NCBI GenBank assembly: GCA_963759545.1
Contig: CAVXAB010000001.1
Location: 1 to 64,000 of the forward strand
DNA from: Trebonia sp963759545
GTDB lineage: Bacteria; Actinomycetota; Actinomycetes; Streptosporangiales; Streptosporangiaceae
Length of the DNA stretch: 64,000 nt
Direction of reading: 5' to 3'
A program made the position numbers and the translations under genes. Positions within the stretch are counted from its first letter, which is position 1; the number at the start of each line of letters is the position of its first letter. This document shows positions 33,047-42,645 of the stretch, piece after piece. The notes below the pieces were generated by a model that saw nothing but the letters and a program-made list of their open reading frames with translations, made no database searches and had not been told where the DNA came from.

Positions 33047-35852
33047 TTAGCGACCGCCCGGGTAACGCCGCAGGTGCCTGGCGGCTTCCTCGACCGCCTG
33101 GATGACCAGGTCCTGGTCGGTCGGGCCGTCGCCGCCCCTGGCCGCGACCGCGGGGCGCGCGATCCCCAGGTCGGCCCACGCCAGCCGCCTGACGTTCAGC
33201 GGGCGGCGCTCCTGGCGAGCGGGTCATCCAGGTAGCCGGACTGGAACGGCCGGGGCGTCCCGTCGGGCTCGCCCGTCGCGGACGAGATAATGCCGCGGCC
33301 GCGCAGCGCGCTCGGGATCGTGATCGCCTCCGGGGTGCCGAGCACTTCGACGCTGTCGGCCGCCTCATTCTGCCGCAGGCTAATCCGCAGGCCGATGTTG
33401 TCCTTAAGCTCGGGTGGCAGCTTGCCCCCGGGGGACCGCGTGGCCAGCACCAGGTGCACGCCGAGCGGGCGGCCCTTGGCCGCGACATCCGCGAGTTCTC
33501 TCAGGAAGCTCCTGCGAGGCGCCGGGCACGCGGGCGAACTCGTCGAAGATCACCACGACCCTGGGCAACCGCGGCAGGGCTGGCTGGATCTCCCTGGCGC
33601 GCCAGTAGTTGTCGATCTCGGCGCCGTAGCCGGAGAGGATCGCCTCCCTGTGCCGCACCTGCGCGCGGAGCGCGGCGAGCACGCGGGCGGCATCGGCCTC
33701 GCCTGGGGTGCCGGCGGCGGCCTGGCCCGTCGAGGGGATGAGCGCGGTGACATGCGGGCAGTTCCCGAACGGCAGGAACGTGCCGTCGCCCGTGCCGTCG
33801 ACGAGGACGAGGTTCAGCTCGTCCGGCCTGTTGGCGAGCAGTAGCGCGGTGACCAGGGTCCGCAGCAGGACGCTCTTGCCCGCGCCCGCGGCGCCGCCGA
33901 TCACCGTGTGCGGCCCCTGGGCCGCGAGGTCCACGGTCACCGGCCCGGACGCGTCGGCGCCAAGGACCACCCGCGTGGTCGGCCCCTCCCGCTTCCCGGT
34001 CCATAGGGCGAGAATGTCCTGCGCGCCAGGCGCGGCGATGCCGAGCAGGTCGAGCAGCCGCACGGGGTACGGGATCGTGGTCCGCGCGCCGGCGGGCACG
34101 CGGTCCCGCATCGGGGCGAGCGCCCTGGCGACCTGCTCCGCCCGTGCCCGGTCCATGCCGTCCGGCACCCCGGTCACCGGCTCGGAGTCCGGGCCGCGGA
34201 TCAGCCGCAGGCCGTCGGCGGCGATATCGGTGCTGGCGGGCAGCTCGCAGACGCTACGGCACGCGGCGATGCCCTGGACGTCGGCGCACAGCAGGTAGAC
34301 GCCGGCCCCGGGACCGGACTTGAGGATGTCCCCGAGGCCAGGCAGGTTCCGCAGGGCGAGCGCGCCGTCGATCACCACGACGACGTCACCGCGGAACCCG
34401 GCGCACCGAACCGGACCGTCCGGCCCGGCGTGCTGCTGCGTCCTGGTGAGGATGAGATTCCTCAGCTCGCCGACCCTGGCGGCCCGGCTGGCGTCGGTGT
34501 TCCCGATCAGGCACGGCGCCTCCGTGGCGCTGCCACCGTCCAGGTGCGGCAGCCAGCGCGCCCAGGCGATGCCAGGGTCCTGGCCGTCGTCGCCGGCGGT
34601 GAGCAGCACGAGCCGCAGGTCGTCGGGCGAGCGCAGCGTGGCGAGCTGGATGATCAGCCAGCGCAGCAGCGCCCTGGCCGGCTCGCCGGCGCCGATCACG
34701 CCGAGCACCCCCGCCTCCCGCAGGTCGACCGTGAGGGGAACGCCGCGCAGGTCCGGTACCGCAAGGTCGTCGCCTGGCGCGCCCCCCAGCCGCACCGACG
34801 GCGCCTGGTCGGTCACGCCGACCCGCAGCACGAGGCCATGCGGCGACCGCGCGTCCCTCGACCACAGGTCGGGCCGCGCGCCCGCCGCCATCGCGCTGAC
34901 CTGCGCGGGCCCGGGGGCAATCAGGTGGCGGACGCGCTCCTCGTCCGCGACCAGTGCGGCGACCCGCTCACTGGCCGCCGTCCTGGCCTCGGCGATGGCG
35001 CGCTTCTCCTTCCCGCGCCCACGGACCTCGATGGCGTAGGCCACGAGCCAGGCGGCCGGCCCGGCCAGGCTGGCGAGCAGCGTCACCGGGTGACGGGTGC
35101 CCGCGAACAGCGCGGGCCCGGCGGCCAGGCCGGCCAGCCCGGCCAGGCCGGGCCAGCCCGGACGTGGCCATGACGGCGAAGCGCCGCGGCGGCGGCTCCC
35201 GTGGCGGCGCGACCACGTCCCGCACGGGAATCGCGGTGGGCGCCGCGAGAGCCCGGTCGAATTCCAGCCGCCCGTCCGCGGTCTGCAGCACGCGCAGCGT
35301 GCGGACGGCGCCGGGCGCCCAGCGAAGCGTGTCCTTGCCGAGCCGCGCCACGCTGCCGTCGTCGAGCGCGGTGGGCACCGCTACCCGCGCCCCGTTCACC
35401 CAGGTGCCGTTCCGTGAGCCGGCGTTGACGATCACCGCCCTGCCCGCCGCGGATACCTCGACAAGCGCGTGCGTGCGGGACACGTCCGCGTCGTGCAGGG
35501 ACACGTGCGCGTCGGGTGACTGGCCGATGAAGTAGCGGCCAGGCCGCAGCGCCACCCCGAAGCCGGCGTCGGGGCCCGCGATGACGTGCAAGGTACCAGC
35601 GGCGGCCCCGCGGACGGGCTGGTAGTCAGGCCCCGCGCCGCCCACGCTGAGCACCGCGCCTGGCAGCAGCGGACTGCCCGCGAGCCTGGTCGCCCGGTCA
35701 AGCAGCGCGGCCCCGACGAAACAGGCATCGCCTTGCGACACTCCAGGGAGCGCGCTCAGCAATGCGCCCGCCCAGTCATCGGGTGACGCGTTTAGCTCAA
35801 TGTCCCCGATTTCCCGTGAATTAATATCCTGTACAGTAAGCCGCAAAATCAC
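33047..35852 (-). pseudogene. FHA-FtsK/EccC-like ATPase, broken in three places
   Basis: Read in order from 35852: an N-terminal ubiquitin-like or linker region (MILRLTVQDINSREIGDIELNA), an FHA domain (GRYFIGQSPDAHVSLHDADVSRTHA and SRNGTWVNGARV, residues about 105-160), then a switch near 35140 to the frame carrying two membrane segments and tandem FtsK-type ATPase domains. The first domain lacks a normal Walker A; the second has GGAAGAGKSVLLRTL and the Walker B VVVIFDEFA. Near 33515 the frame changes to VHLVLATRSPGGKLPPELKDN and near 33220 to VRRLAWADLGIARPAV, stopping at 33047. Related proteins drive type VII-like secretion or DNA movement. No WXG100 or other ESX gene is nearby. Breaks lie in GGCC-rich repeats. 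Confidence 0.75.
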
Positions 35853-36008
35853 CGCACGCGCTTTTCCATGTAGTACCGGATTCCCCGCACGCTAGCGTAG
35901 TGAGTGAATCGTGAATTTCGCCAATTTCCGCGATAACTTACCTGGACCGCCAATGCGCGCTATTCACACAAAGCTCATTTAGCAAAGGCTGGTAGCGGGA
36001 ATGGACTG

Positions 36009-36936
36009 CTAGCGCGGCGCCTTCGCGACCGCGAGGAGGCGCGCGCCCTCGGGCGGCAGCGGGTCGAGGTCCGGCCGCCAGACGGCGGTGAGCTGCCTTT
36101 TCAGCGGCGGTCCTTCGACCTCGATGGCGACCAGCCGGCCGAGCACGAGGTCATCGCGGACGGCCAGCCGGCTGAGCACGCCCGGCCCGACGCCCTCCGC
36201 GATCGCCGAGCGGACCGCCGCGCTCGTGCCGAGCTCCATCGCGATCCGCGCGCTGAGCGGCGGATGCTGTGCGGCCAGGTGGTCGGTCAGGGTGACCCTG
36301 GTGCCGCTGCCGGCCTCCCGCATGACCAGCGCCGTCTCGGCGATCTCGGTCAGGGACAGCGGCCGGCGGCGGCGGGCCCACGGATGGGCGGGCGCGGTGA
36401 CCACGAGCATCTCGTCGTCGCGCAGGCGCGCCGTCACCAGGTCGGCGGGCAGGTGCGGGGTCTCGATGAACCCGAGTCGCACCTTTACGTCCCTGACCAG
36501 CTCGATGACCCGGGTGGAGTTGGCGACGGTGAGCTCCACGACGGTCGGTGTCTGCTCGGCGCTGGCCTGCTCGATGTGGCGCAGCTCGACCAGCCAGTGC
36601 GGCACGAGGTGCTCGGCGATGGTCTGGCTCGCGGCGATCGCCAGCCGGTGCGACACGCCGGACCGGATCGACCGCAGCCCTGCCTCGAGCCGGTCCGCGG
36701 CGTCGAGCACGTCCTCGGCCCAGCCCACGATGAGGCGTCCCCTGCTCGGTGAGGCGGGATCCGCCCGGTGAGCGGGCGAGCAGGGTGACGCCCGTCGTTC
36801 GCTCCAGGGTCCGCATCCGGGCCGACAGCGCCTGCTGCGAGACGCCGAGCACGGCGGCGGCGGCGGCGATGGACCCGCGCCTGCCCACCTCGCGCAGCGC
36901 CCGCAGCGCGCCGAGGTCGTGCACTGCCTCGCTCAT
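36009..36936 (-). pseudogene. LysR-family regulator, one frameshift, divergent from YeiH gene
   Basis: Frame one (from 36936) has the LysR helix-turn-helix, ALREVGRRGSIAAAAAVLGVSQQALSARM, up to GGSRLTEQG. Frame two continues with VGWAEDVLDAADRLEAGL and the effector domain (RLAIAASQTIAEHLVPHWL, VKVRLGFIETPHL, ALVMREAGSGTRVTL) to 36009. The junction is a one-base change in the GGGG at about 36735. Repair gives a normal protein of about 309 residues. It is divergent from a YeiH-type gene, the standard arrangement for YeiE-like LysR regulators of YeiH transporters. The regulator may be functional if the shift is a sequence error. Confidence 0.8.
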
Positions 36937-37051
36937 CGGCTACGGGCCTCCCCGTCGGATCGCGGTTGCCTCCGGCTACAACCCTAGTTTGTACCCCCAC
37001 AAGGCGGCTCTCCTTCCCGCAGGTCAGCATCTTGGCGACGCTGGAATCGTC

Positions 37052-38254
37052 ATGACAGCCCTGCACAGTTCTGCCGCCACGGCTCACCCCAAGCAGCAGA
37101 CGCGGGATACAAAGAGCCCCAGGCGGGGCCCGTTGTCTCCCACTAGCGACTCCCGCCCGCGCCGCGCGGCCCGCCGCGCGCGGGCCATCGCCCCTGGCTT
37201 CGCCCTCGCGCTCGCCGTCGCGGCGGTGGCGACGGTCGTGGGGCAGTACGTGCCGCTGATCGGCAGCGCGGTTCCCGGTGCCGTCATCGGCGCGGTCATC
37301 GCGATCGCCGTCAAGCCGGGCGCTCGCTTCGCGCCCGGGGTGAAGTGGGCGAGCACCTTCGTCCTGCAGTGCTCGGTGGTCCTGCTCGGCGCGCAGCTCT
37401 CGATCGCCGAGGCGGCCAGGGTCGGCGTGTCCTCGCTGCCGGTCATGCTCGGCACCCTCGCGGTCTGCCTCGGTGCCGCGTGGCTGTACGGGCGGCTGCT
37501 CGGCGTGCCCGGCGACCTGCGCACGCTGATCGGCGTCGGCACGGGGATCTGCGGCGGCTCGGCGATCGCCGCGGTCTCCCCGGTGATCGAGGCCGCGTCG
37601 ACCGACGTCGCCTACGCGATCTCCACGATCTTCCTGTTCAACATCGCGGCGGTCCTCGTCTTCCCGCTGCTCGGGCACGCGCTCGGGATGAGCCAGCAGT
37701 CGTTCGGCCTGTTCGCGGGCACGGCCGTCAATGACACCTCGTCCGTGGTCGCGACGGCGACCACCTACGGCGCGGCCGCGACAAGCCACGCGGTCGTGGT
37801 GAAGCTGGTCCGCACGCTCATGATCATCCCGATCTGCCTCGGCCTCGCCACGCTGACCAACAGGAAGCGCCGCCCCGCCGCGTCCCCGTGTGCCGTTGGG
37901 CCGGCCCTGGCCGGCCCAACGGCACACGGCCAGGTCGGCGCCCCCGCCAGCGCCGCGCCCGGCCAGGCCCGCATGTCGCCGCGCCGCGTCCTCAAGCTCG
38001 TGCCCTGGTTCCTGATCGGCTTCGTCCTCGTGGCCGCCGTCAACTCCGCCGGGGTCATCCCGGCCGGCGCGCACGCACCGCTCCAGCACGCGTCGGTTTT
38101 CCTCGTCGCGGTGGCGCTGTCCGCGATCGGCCTGTCCACCAACGTGGCCGCGCTGCGCAAGGCGGGCCACCGCCCGCTGCTGCTCGGCGCACTCCTGTGG
38201 ATCACGGTCGCCGCGGCGAGCCTGGGCCTGCAGGCCGTCACCGGCACCCTGTGA
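37052..38254 (+). CDS. YeiH family (UPF0324) putative sulfate/sulfite exporter
   Basis: 400 residues from ATG 37052; the frame extending back to 36749 is antisense to the LysR gene. About ten hydrophobic segments. Family motifs: VLQCSVVLLGAQLSI, LIGVGTGICGGSAIAAVSPVIEA, GLFAGTAVNDTSSVVATATTYG and HASVFLVAVALSAIGLSTNVAALRKAG. The protein is expected in the cytoplasmic membrane, possibly exporting sulfite. The cytoplasmic loop after helix eight is enlarged by a segment encoded partly by a 16-bp perfect hairpin (37889-37926), which reads CAVGPALAGPTAHGQ in frame. Regulated presumably by the divergent LysR protein. Confidence 0.9.
   Translation: MTALHSSAATAHPKQQTRDTKSPRRGPLSPTSDSRPRRAARRARAIAPGFALALAVAAVATVVGQYVPLIGSAVPGAVIGAVIAIAVKPGARFAPGVKWASTFVLQCSVVLLGAQLSIAEAARVGVSSLPVMLGTLAVCLGAAWLYGRLLGVPGDLRTLIGVGTGICGGSAIAAVSPVIEAASTDVAYAISTIFLFNIAAVLVFPLLGHALGMSQQSFGLFAGTAVNDTSSVVATATTYGAAATSHAVVVKLVRTLMIIPICLGLATLTNRKRRPAASPCAVGPALAGPTAHGQVGAPASAAPGQARMSPRRVLKLVPWFLIGFVLVAAVNSAGVIPAGAHAPLQHASVFLVAVALSAIGLSTNVAALRKAGHRPLLLGALLWITVAAASLGLQAVTGTL
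37889..37926. repeat. Perfect hairpin inside the YeiH coding sequence
   Basis: TGTGCCGTTGGGCCGG (37889-37904) and its exact complement (37911-37926) flank the loop CCCTGG. It lies in a predicted cytoplasmic loop and keeps the frame. A structure of this kind in coding DNA suggests insertion of a small palindromic repeat. Confidence 0.85.
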
Positions 38255-38339
38255 CCGGCTCGCCCCGCCGCTGCCGGTCACGCACAGCGGCCCCGCCGCT
38301 GCCGGTGGTCAGGCACGGCGGCACCCGCCCGGCCTGCCG

Positions 38340-38936
38340 CTACCCGCCGTCCGGCTCGCCGGTAGCGACCGCGCCGACCTGGAGGAACAGCTCGAACGCC
38401 GCGGTGACGCCGTCGATGTCGTGGGTGGCGAGCAAATCGAGCAGCAGCCCGCGCGTAACGGCCATGCTCAGCCGCGCGGCCGTCGGCGCGATCTGCGGGC
38501 TGGTTCCGCCGCTGGCAATGGCGGCGGTGAGGGGTTCGAGCCAGCCGGTCACCACGTGGTCGAGGAAGCCTTCCGTGCCGGGCCGGCCGCGCAGGGCGTG
38601 CACGTACAACTCGAAGAACAGCCGCTCCTGCGGCCAGAGCCGCGGGTCGCTGTACCTGGCCCAGAACCGGCGCGCGTCATCGGCGCCGACCGCGCCGACG
38701 TCCGCCAGGGTGGCGCGCTCGGCCGCCTCGACCGCGAGCGTGACGGCGGCGAGCAGCCCTTCGCGGGACCCGAAGTGGTAAAGCAGCATGCGGTGGCTGG
38801 TGCCGATCACGGCAGCCAGCTCGCGCAGGCTCAGGTCCGCGATCCCTCCCTGCATGGCCTGGGCGACGGCGGCGGCGAGCAGCCGGTCTCTGGCTGACCG
38901 CGGTTCGTTCGGCGGGGGTTCTTGTAGTCCGGCCAT
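38340..38936 (-). CDS. TetR-family regulator
   Basis: 198 residues from ATG 38936, chosen because an upstream extension would run through the operators. N-terminal helix-turn-helix: RDRLLAAAVAQAMQGGIADLSLRELAAVIGTSHRMLLYHFGSREGLLAAV. The C-terminal ligand domain is helical (LWPQERLFFELYVHALRGRPGTEGFLDHVV). Divergent from an SRPBCC protein gene, with a 22-bp gap that is almost completely filled by two palindromic motifs, so it most likely controls both itself and that gene. Ligand unknown. Confidence 0.9.
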   Translation of the reverse strand: MAGLQEPPPNEPRSARDRLLAAAVAQAMQGGIADLSLRELAAVIGTSHRMLLYHFGSREGLLAAVTLAVEAAERATLADVGAVGADDARRFWARYSDPRLWPQERLFFELYVHALRGRPGTEGFLDHVVTGWLEPLTAAIASGGTSPQIAPTAARLSMAVTRGLLLDLLATHDIDGVTAAFELFLQVGAVATGEPDGG

Positions 38937-38944
38937 AATTGAGC

Positions 38945-38974
38945 GTACCATTCGGTACATGAACCATTTGGTAC
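38945..38974. promoter_or_regulatory. Paired TetR operators overlapping the SRPBCC start
   Basis: GTACCATTCGGTAC (38945-38958) is palindromic; GAACCATTTGGTAC (38961-38974) is the same motif with two changes. Centres are 16 bp apart. The ATG of the SRPBCC gene (38959) lies between them, so the second site covers its first codons. Confidence 0.75.
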
Positions 38975-39432
38975 AGAGATCTAATCGGCTGCAAGTCGCA
39001 GCCGAGTCCGTCACCAGCGCTTCCCTGGAAGCCGTGTGGGCGCTGGTCTCCGACGCCACCCGCTACCCGCAGTGGGGACCATGGAGCGCCGCGGGCTACC
39101 GGGGCACGGCCGAGCACGTTCCCGGCGCGGTTTACTGGCTGCGCTCGGCCAGTCGCGCCTACGGCCGCTACATCACCACGGTCGAGCGGGTCGAGGAGAT
39201 CGACCAAGGCCGCCGCATTGTGTACACGGTGACCGGCGGCATGCCGGTCCGCGGCTACCGCGGCGAGGTCACGCTCACCCCTGATCCCGGTGGAACCCGC
39301 ATCCGCTGGACTGCCAGTTTCGACAAGACGCTAGGCGGCCGCCTGGTCTGGCGCGGGCTGCGCGACTTCTTCCCCGTCATGCTCGCCAGCCTGACGGCCG
39401 CCGCCGCGGCCGGCCAGCGGGCCGCCTCTTGA
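38959..39432 (+). CDS. SRPBCC (polyketide cyclase/START-like) family protein
   Basis: 157 residues. The START-like pattern is clear: VTSASLEAVWALVSDATRYPQWGPW, a central VERVEEIDQGRRIVYTVTGGMPVRGYRGEVTLTPDPGGTRIRWTASFDK split over the usual strands, and a long C-terminal helix (FFPVMLASLTAAAAAG). Such proteins bind hydrophobic ligands in the cytosol; some are enzymes. No upstream space for a leader exists because the TetR operators surround the start, so the mRNA may be leaderless. The 3' end is overlapped by the aldo-keto reductase frame from the other strand. Confidence 0.85.
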   Translation: MNHLVQRSNRLQVAAESVTSASLEAVWALVSDATRYPQWGPWSAAGYRGTAEHVPGAVYWLRSASRAYGRYITTVERVEEIDQGRRIVYTVTGGMPVRGYRGEVTLTPDPGGTRIRWTASFDKTLGGRLVWRGLRDFFPVMLASLTAAAAAGQRAAS

Positions 39433-40493
39433 CCAAGGCACGCACCGGCACCCGGTAACGGTAAATCGCCGGCCGGCAGGGCGCGGGCGCGCTGTTCGAC
39501 GCCCAGCTCGCCGTAGGGGTAGTCGGCGGGGTGCGGGTCGCTGGCGGCGTCGAGCGCGGCGGTCTGGGCGGCGGTCAGGTGCAGCCGGGCCGCGCGCAGG
39601 TTGGCCTCGAGCTGTTTGACCGTGCGGGCGCCGAGGATGGTGGAGCTGACCGCGGGGCGGGCGGTCACCCAGGCGAGCGCGACCTCGGCCATGGACACGC
39701 CGCGTTCCTCGGCGATGCCCTGCACCGCGTCGATGACGTGCCAGGTGCGGTCGGTGCCGCGCCGGTCGTAGGCTTCCATGCCGCGGCCCGGGTCCTCCCC
39801 GAGGCGGGTCGCGCCTGCCGGGCGCTGGTCGCGCCGGTACTTGCCGGACAGCCAGCCGCCGCCGAGCGGGCTCCACGGCAGCAGGCCAAGGCCGGCGTCG
39901 GTCGCCGCCGGGACGATCTCCCACTCGGTCTCCCGCGCCAGCAGGCTGTACTGCGGCTGGAGGGTCACCGGCCCGGCCACGTTCAGGGCCCGGGCCAGGT
40001 GCACCGCCTTGGTCAGCTGCCAGCCGGTGAAGTTGGACAGCCCCCAGTAACGGATCTTGCCCGCCCGGGTGAACTGGTCGAGGGTCCGCAGGGTTTCCTC
40101 CAGCGGCGTCAGCGGGTCGTAGGCATGCACCTGGTACAGGTCAACCACCTCGCGCCCCAGGCGGCGGAGCGAGGCGTCAAGCGCGCGGGTCAGGTGGCGC
40201 GCGGACAGCCCGGCGCCGTTCGGCGAGTCGTCCACGGGGAAACGGCCCTTGGTGGCCAGCACCACGTTCTCGGTGACGTCGGCCGGGCGGCTGGCGAGCC
40301 AGCGGCCGATGATCTCCTCCGACCTCCCGCCGCCGTACACGTCGGCCGTATCCACCATCGTGCCGCCCGCCTCGGTGAACAAGTCGAGCTGCTGGTGCGC
40401 CCCGGACTCGTCCGTCTCGACGCCGAACGTCATCGTGCCAAGGCACAGGCTCGAGACGGCGCAGCCACTGCCTCCCAGCATGCGATAGTCCAT
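39255..40493 (-). CDS. Aldo/keto reductase with probable read-through tail
   Basis: 412 residues as read; the enzyme proper ends near residue 345. AKR landmarks: MDYRMLGGSGCAVSSLCLGTMTFG is cut here to its start, catalytic Asp and Tyr in DTADVYGGGRSEE, Lys in VVLATKGRF, His in YQVHAYDP, and the NADP-binding GARTVKQLEANLRA near the end. It reduces aldehydes or ketones in the cytosol; substrate unknown. After ADYPYGELGVEQRARAL the frame continues about 65 residues antisense to the SRPBCC gene with low-complexity composition, so the natural stop near 39460 seems lost through a small indel. Divergent from the CoA-transferase operon. Confidence 0.88.
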   Translation of the reverse strand: MDYRMLGGSGCAVSSLCLGTMTFGVETDESGAHQQLDLFTEAGGTMVDTADVYGGGRSEEIIGRWLASRPADVTENVVLATKGRFPVDDSPNGAGLSARHLTRALDASLRRLGREVVDLYQVHAYDPLTPLEETLRTLDQFTRAGKIRYWGLSNFTGWQLTKAVHLARALNVAGPVTLQPQYSLLARETEWEIVPAATDAGLGLLPWSPLGGGWLSGKYRRDQRPAGATRLGEDPGRGMEAYDRRGTDRTWHVIDAVQGIAEERGVSMAEVALAWVTARPAVSSTILGARTVKQLEANLRAARLHLTAAQTAALDAASDPHPADYPYGELGVEQRARALPAGDLPLPGAGACLGQEAARWPAAAAAVRLASMTGKKSRSPRQTRRPPSVLSKLAVQRMRVPPGSGVSVTSPR

Positions 40494-40713
40494 GAAGCGA
40501 GGATACCGAGACCCGCGGCGCCGCGGAAAGACGTGCCGTCCGCGCGCAGGCTCCGCGCGCGGCTCCGCGCGGCGTCGGCGGCGACCGCGCGGCGAAAGCG
40601 GCGCAAATCACCCTCATCACGCCCCGCGGCCGGCAGTGATCTGAGCCGGCACGCTGATCACGATGTGGGAAGCTGAAGAGGATGAGCGAAGACCCAAGGA
40701 AGGACACGACGCA

Positions 40714-41409
40714 GTGAGCCGCGCCCAGGTACTCCAGACGACGGACGAGGCGGTTGCCGGGATCGAGGACGGGTCCACGGTCCTCGTTGGCGGCTTCGGG
40801 CTCGCCGGGATGCCGTTCGACCTGATCGACGCGCTGATCAGGCAGGGCGCGAAGGACCTGACGATCGTGTCGAACAACGCGGGCAACGGCGACGTCGGCC
40901 TCGCGGCGCTGCTCAAGGCGGGCCAGGTAAGTAAGGTCCTCTGCTCCTTTCCCCGCCAGGCCGACTCCTGGGTCTTCGACGGCCTCTACCGCGAGGGCAA
41001 GATCGAGCTCGAGGTCGTGCCCCAGGGCAACCTCGCCGAGCGGATGCGGGCGGCCGGCGCGGGCATCGGCGCGTTCTTCTGCCCCACGGCGGTCGGCACG
41101 CCGCTGGCGGAGGGCAAGGAAACCCGCGAGATCGACGGCCGCACCTATGTCCTGGAATATCCGATAAAAGGCGATTACGCCTTCATTGCGGCCTACCAGG
41201 CCGATACGCTCGGCAACCTCGTCTACCGCAAGACGGCGCGGAACTTCGGTCCCGTCATGGCCACCGCCGCCCGCACGACGATCGCCCAGGTCACCGAGGT
41301 CGTCCCGGTCGGCACGCTGGACCCGGAGGCCGTCGTGACCCCCTCGATCTTCGTCGACCGGATCGTCTCGGTCGAGGCCCGTCACTACACCGTGCAGGGA
41401 GCCCGCTGA
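40714..41409 (+). CDS. scoA: 3-oxoacid CoA-transferase subunit A
   Basis: 231 residues from GTG 40714, with AAGGAAGGA upstream; an ATG at 40663 would add 17 unconserved residues. Subunit A motifs: VLVGGFGLAGMPFDLIDALI, LTIVSNNAGNGDVGLAALL, GLYREGKIELEVVPQGNLAERMRAAGAGIGAFF and TARNFGPVMATAA. With subunit B it moves CoA between succinyl-CoA and a 3-oxoacid such as acetoacetate or 3-oxoadipate. The stop overlaps the scoB start (ATG at 41409), so translation is coupled. No aromatic-degradation gene is nearby to favour the oxoadipate role. Confidence 0.92.
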   Translation: MSRAQVLQTTDEAVAGIEDGSTVLVGGFGLAGMPFDLIDALIRQGAKDLTIVSNNAGNGDVGLAALLKAGQVSKVLCSFPRQADSWVFDGLYREGKIELEVVPQGNLAERMRAAGAGIGAFFCPTAVGTPLAEGKETREIDGRTYVLEYPIKGDYAFIAAYQADTLGNLVYRKTARNFGPVMATAARTTIAQVTEVVPVGTLDPEAVVTPSIFVDRIVSVEARHYTVQGAR

Positions 41410-42242
41410 TGTCCGAGCCCGCGATCGAGCACACGGCCATCGAGCACACGGGCCGCGGCCCGCTGTCCACGGACGAACTCGCCGCCGTGATCGGCCATGA
41501 CATCCCGGCCGGCTCCTACGTCAACCTGGGCATCGGCCAGCCCACCAAGATCGCCGACTACCTGCCGACCGACGAAAACGGCAGCCAGGCCGTCATCCTG
41601 CACACCGAGAACGGCATGCTCGGCATGGGGCCCACGGCGACCGGCGACGCGATCGACCCTGACCTCACCAACGCGGGCAAGGTCCCGGTGACCGAGTTGC
41701 CAGGCGCGTCGTACTTCCACCACGCCGACTCGTTCGCGATGATGCGCGGCGGCCACCTCGACGTCTGCGTTCTCGGCGCCTACCAGGTGTCCGCCAGCGG
41801 CGACCTGGCCAACTGGCACACCGGCAGGCCGGAGGACATCCCGGCCGTCGGCGGCGCCATGGACCTGGCGATCGGCGCCAAGGACGTCTACGTGATGATG
41901 ACCCTCTTCACCAAGAAGGGCGACGCCAAGCTGGTACAGGCGTGCACGTACCCGCTCACCGGCGTCGCCTGCGTCAGCCGCGTCTACACCGACTACGCCA
42001 CCTTCGACATCCAGCCGGACGGCGTGCACGTCCTCGCCACCTACGGCATCAGCCTGGCTGATCTCCGCGAGCGGGTGCAGGTCAAACTCCTCGGCTTATC
42101 CCGAACGACTTCGGCTTCCTCTCCCGCGCCCGGCTTGCACGTTACCGCGGTGTCAGCCGGAAGGCCCGCGCTCCCGCCATCCAGGCCAGGTGCAGGTCCT
42201 CCGGGTTGGGATTGCCTTCGGAGTCGAACCCGATCTTGTTGA
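41409..42242 (+). CDS. scoB: 3-oxoacid CoA-transferase subunit B with extended tail
   Basis: 277 residues; about 230 are normal. Motifs: GSYVNLGIGQPTKIADYLP, the catalytic Glu in HTENGMLGMGP, YFHHADSFAMMRGGHLDVCVLGAYQVSASGDLANW and VGGAMDLAIGAKDVYVMM. After ISLADLRERVQVKLL the family normally ends. Here the frame runs into the repeated hairpin at 42096 and on antisense to the next gene for about 45 residues, consistent with a lost stop. Partner of scoA. Confidence 0.9.
   Translation: MSEPAIEHTAIEHTGRGPLSTDELAAVIGHDIPAGSYVNLGIGQPTKIADYLPTDENGSQAVILHTENGMLGMGPTATGDAIDPDLTNAGKVPVTELPGASYFHHADSFAMMRGGHLDVCVLGAYQVSASGDLANWHTGRPEDIPAVGGAMDLAIGAKDVYVMMTLFTKKGDAKLVQACTYPLTGVACVSRVYTDYATFDIQPDGVHVLATYGISLADLRERVQVKLLGLSRTTSASSPAPGLHVTAVSAGRPALPPSRPGAGPPGWDCLRSRTRSC
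42096..42117. terminator. Small hairpin, second copy of the 7197 motif
   Basis: CCGAA-CGAC-TTCGG (42101-42114) within TTATCCCGAACGACTTCGGC. Located at the expected end of scoB, facing the 3' end of the convergent gene. See 7197-7219. Confidence 0.35.
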
Positions 42243-42645
42243 AGCCGGCGAACTGCCGGTTGTCACGGCACATGGTGGCGTACAGGCCGACGACGTCCGC
42301 CTCGTCCTTGTAGACCTGGACATCGGCCTGCCGCCGCCGCCCCTTGAGGCGGATCTCCACCGGCTCGCCGGTCCTCAGGTTCCTGCCCCACCCGAACGGC
42401 GTACCGATCAGCAGGTCATCCTTGTCCCGCGTGTAGGCCACCGGGATCGTGTAGCGCCTGCCCGACTTGCGGCCCACGATGTACAACGTGACGAGCCTGC
42501 TGCCCGCGGCGCGGGACAACAGCGGCGTGCGCAGCATTCCGCGTACGACACCGTTGGCCAGGCGCTGCATCGCCAGCTTCTGCGCCCGAGGGTCAGGTAT
42601 CGCGGCTGATTCGCCCATCTTGCCCCTCACCGACTGATCGGCCAT
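42142..42645 (-). CDS. Ddn-like (nitroreductase/F420-type) family protein
   Basis: 167 residues. The deazaflavin-dependent nitroreductase pattern is visible: LVTLYIVGRKSGRRYTIPVAYTRDKDDLLIGTPFGWGRNLRTGEPVEIRLKGRRRQADVQV is the core split-barrel region, here given only as its segments IVGRKSGRRYTIPV and GTPFGWGRNLRTG. Members use F420 or bind related cofactors to reduce quinones or nitro compounds. Divergent from the ECF sigma gene (42722), in the position that ECF41-type sigma genes typically share with an oxidoreductase, so it is a likely target. Start ATG 42645. Confidence 0.8.
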   Translation of the reverse strand: MADQSVRGKMGESAAIPDPRAQKLAMQRLANGVVRGMLRTPLLSRAAGSRLVTLYIVGRKSGRRYTIPVAYTRDKDDLLIGTPFGWGRNLRTGEPVEIRLKGRRRQADVQVYKDEADVVGLYATMCRDNRQFAGFNKIGFDSEGNPNPEDLHLAWMAGARAFRLTPR

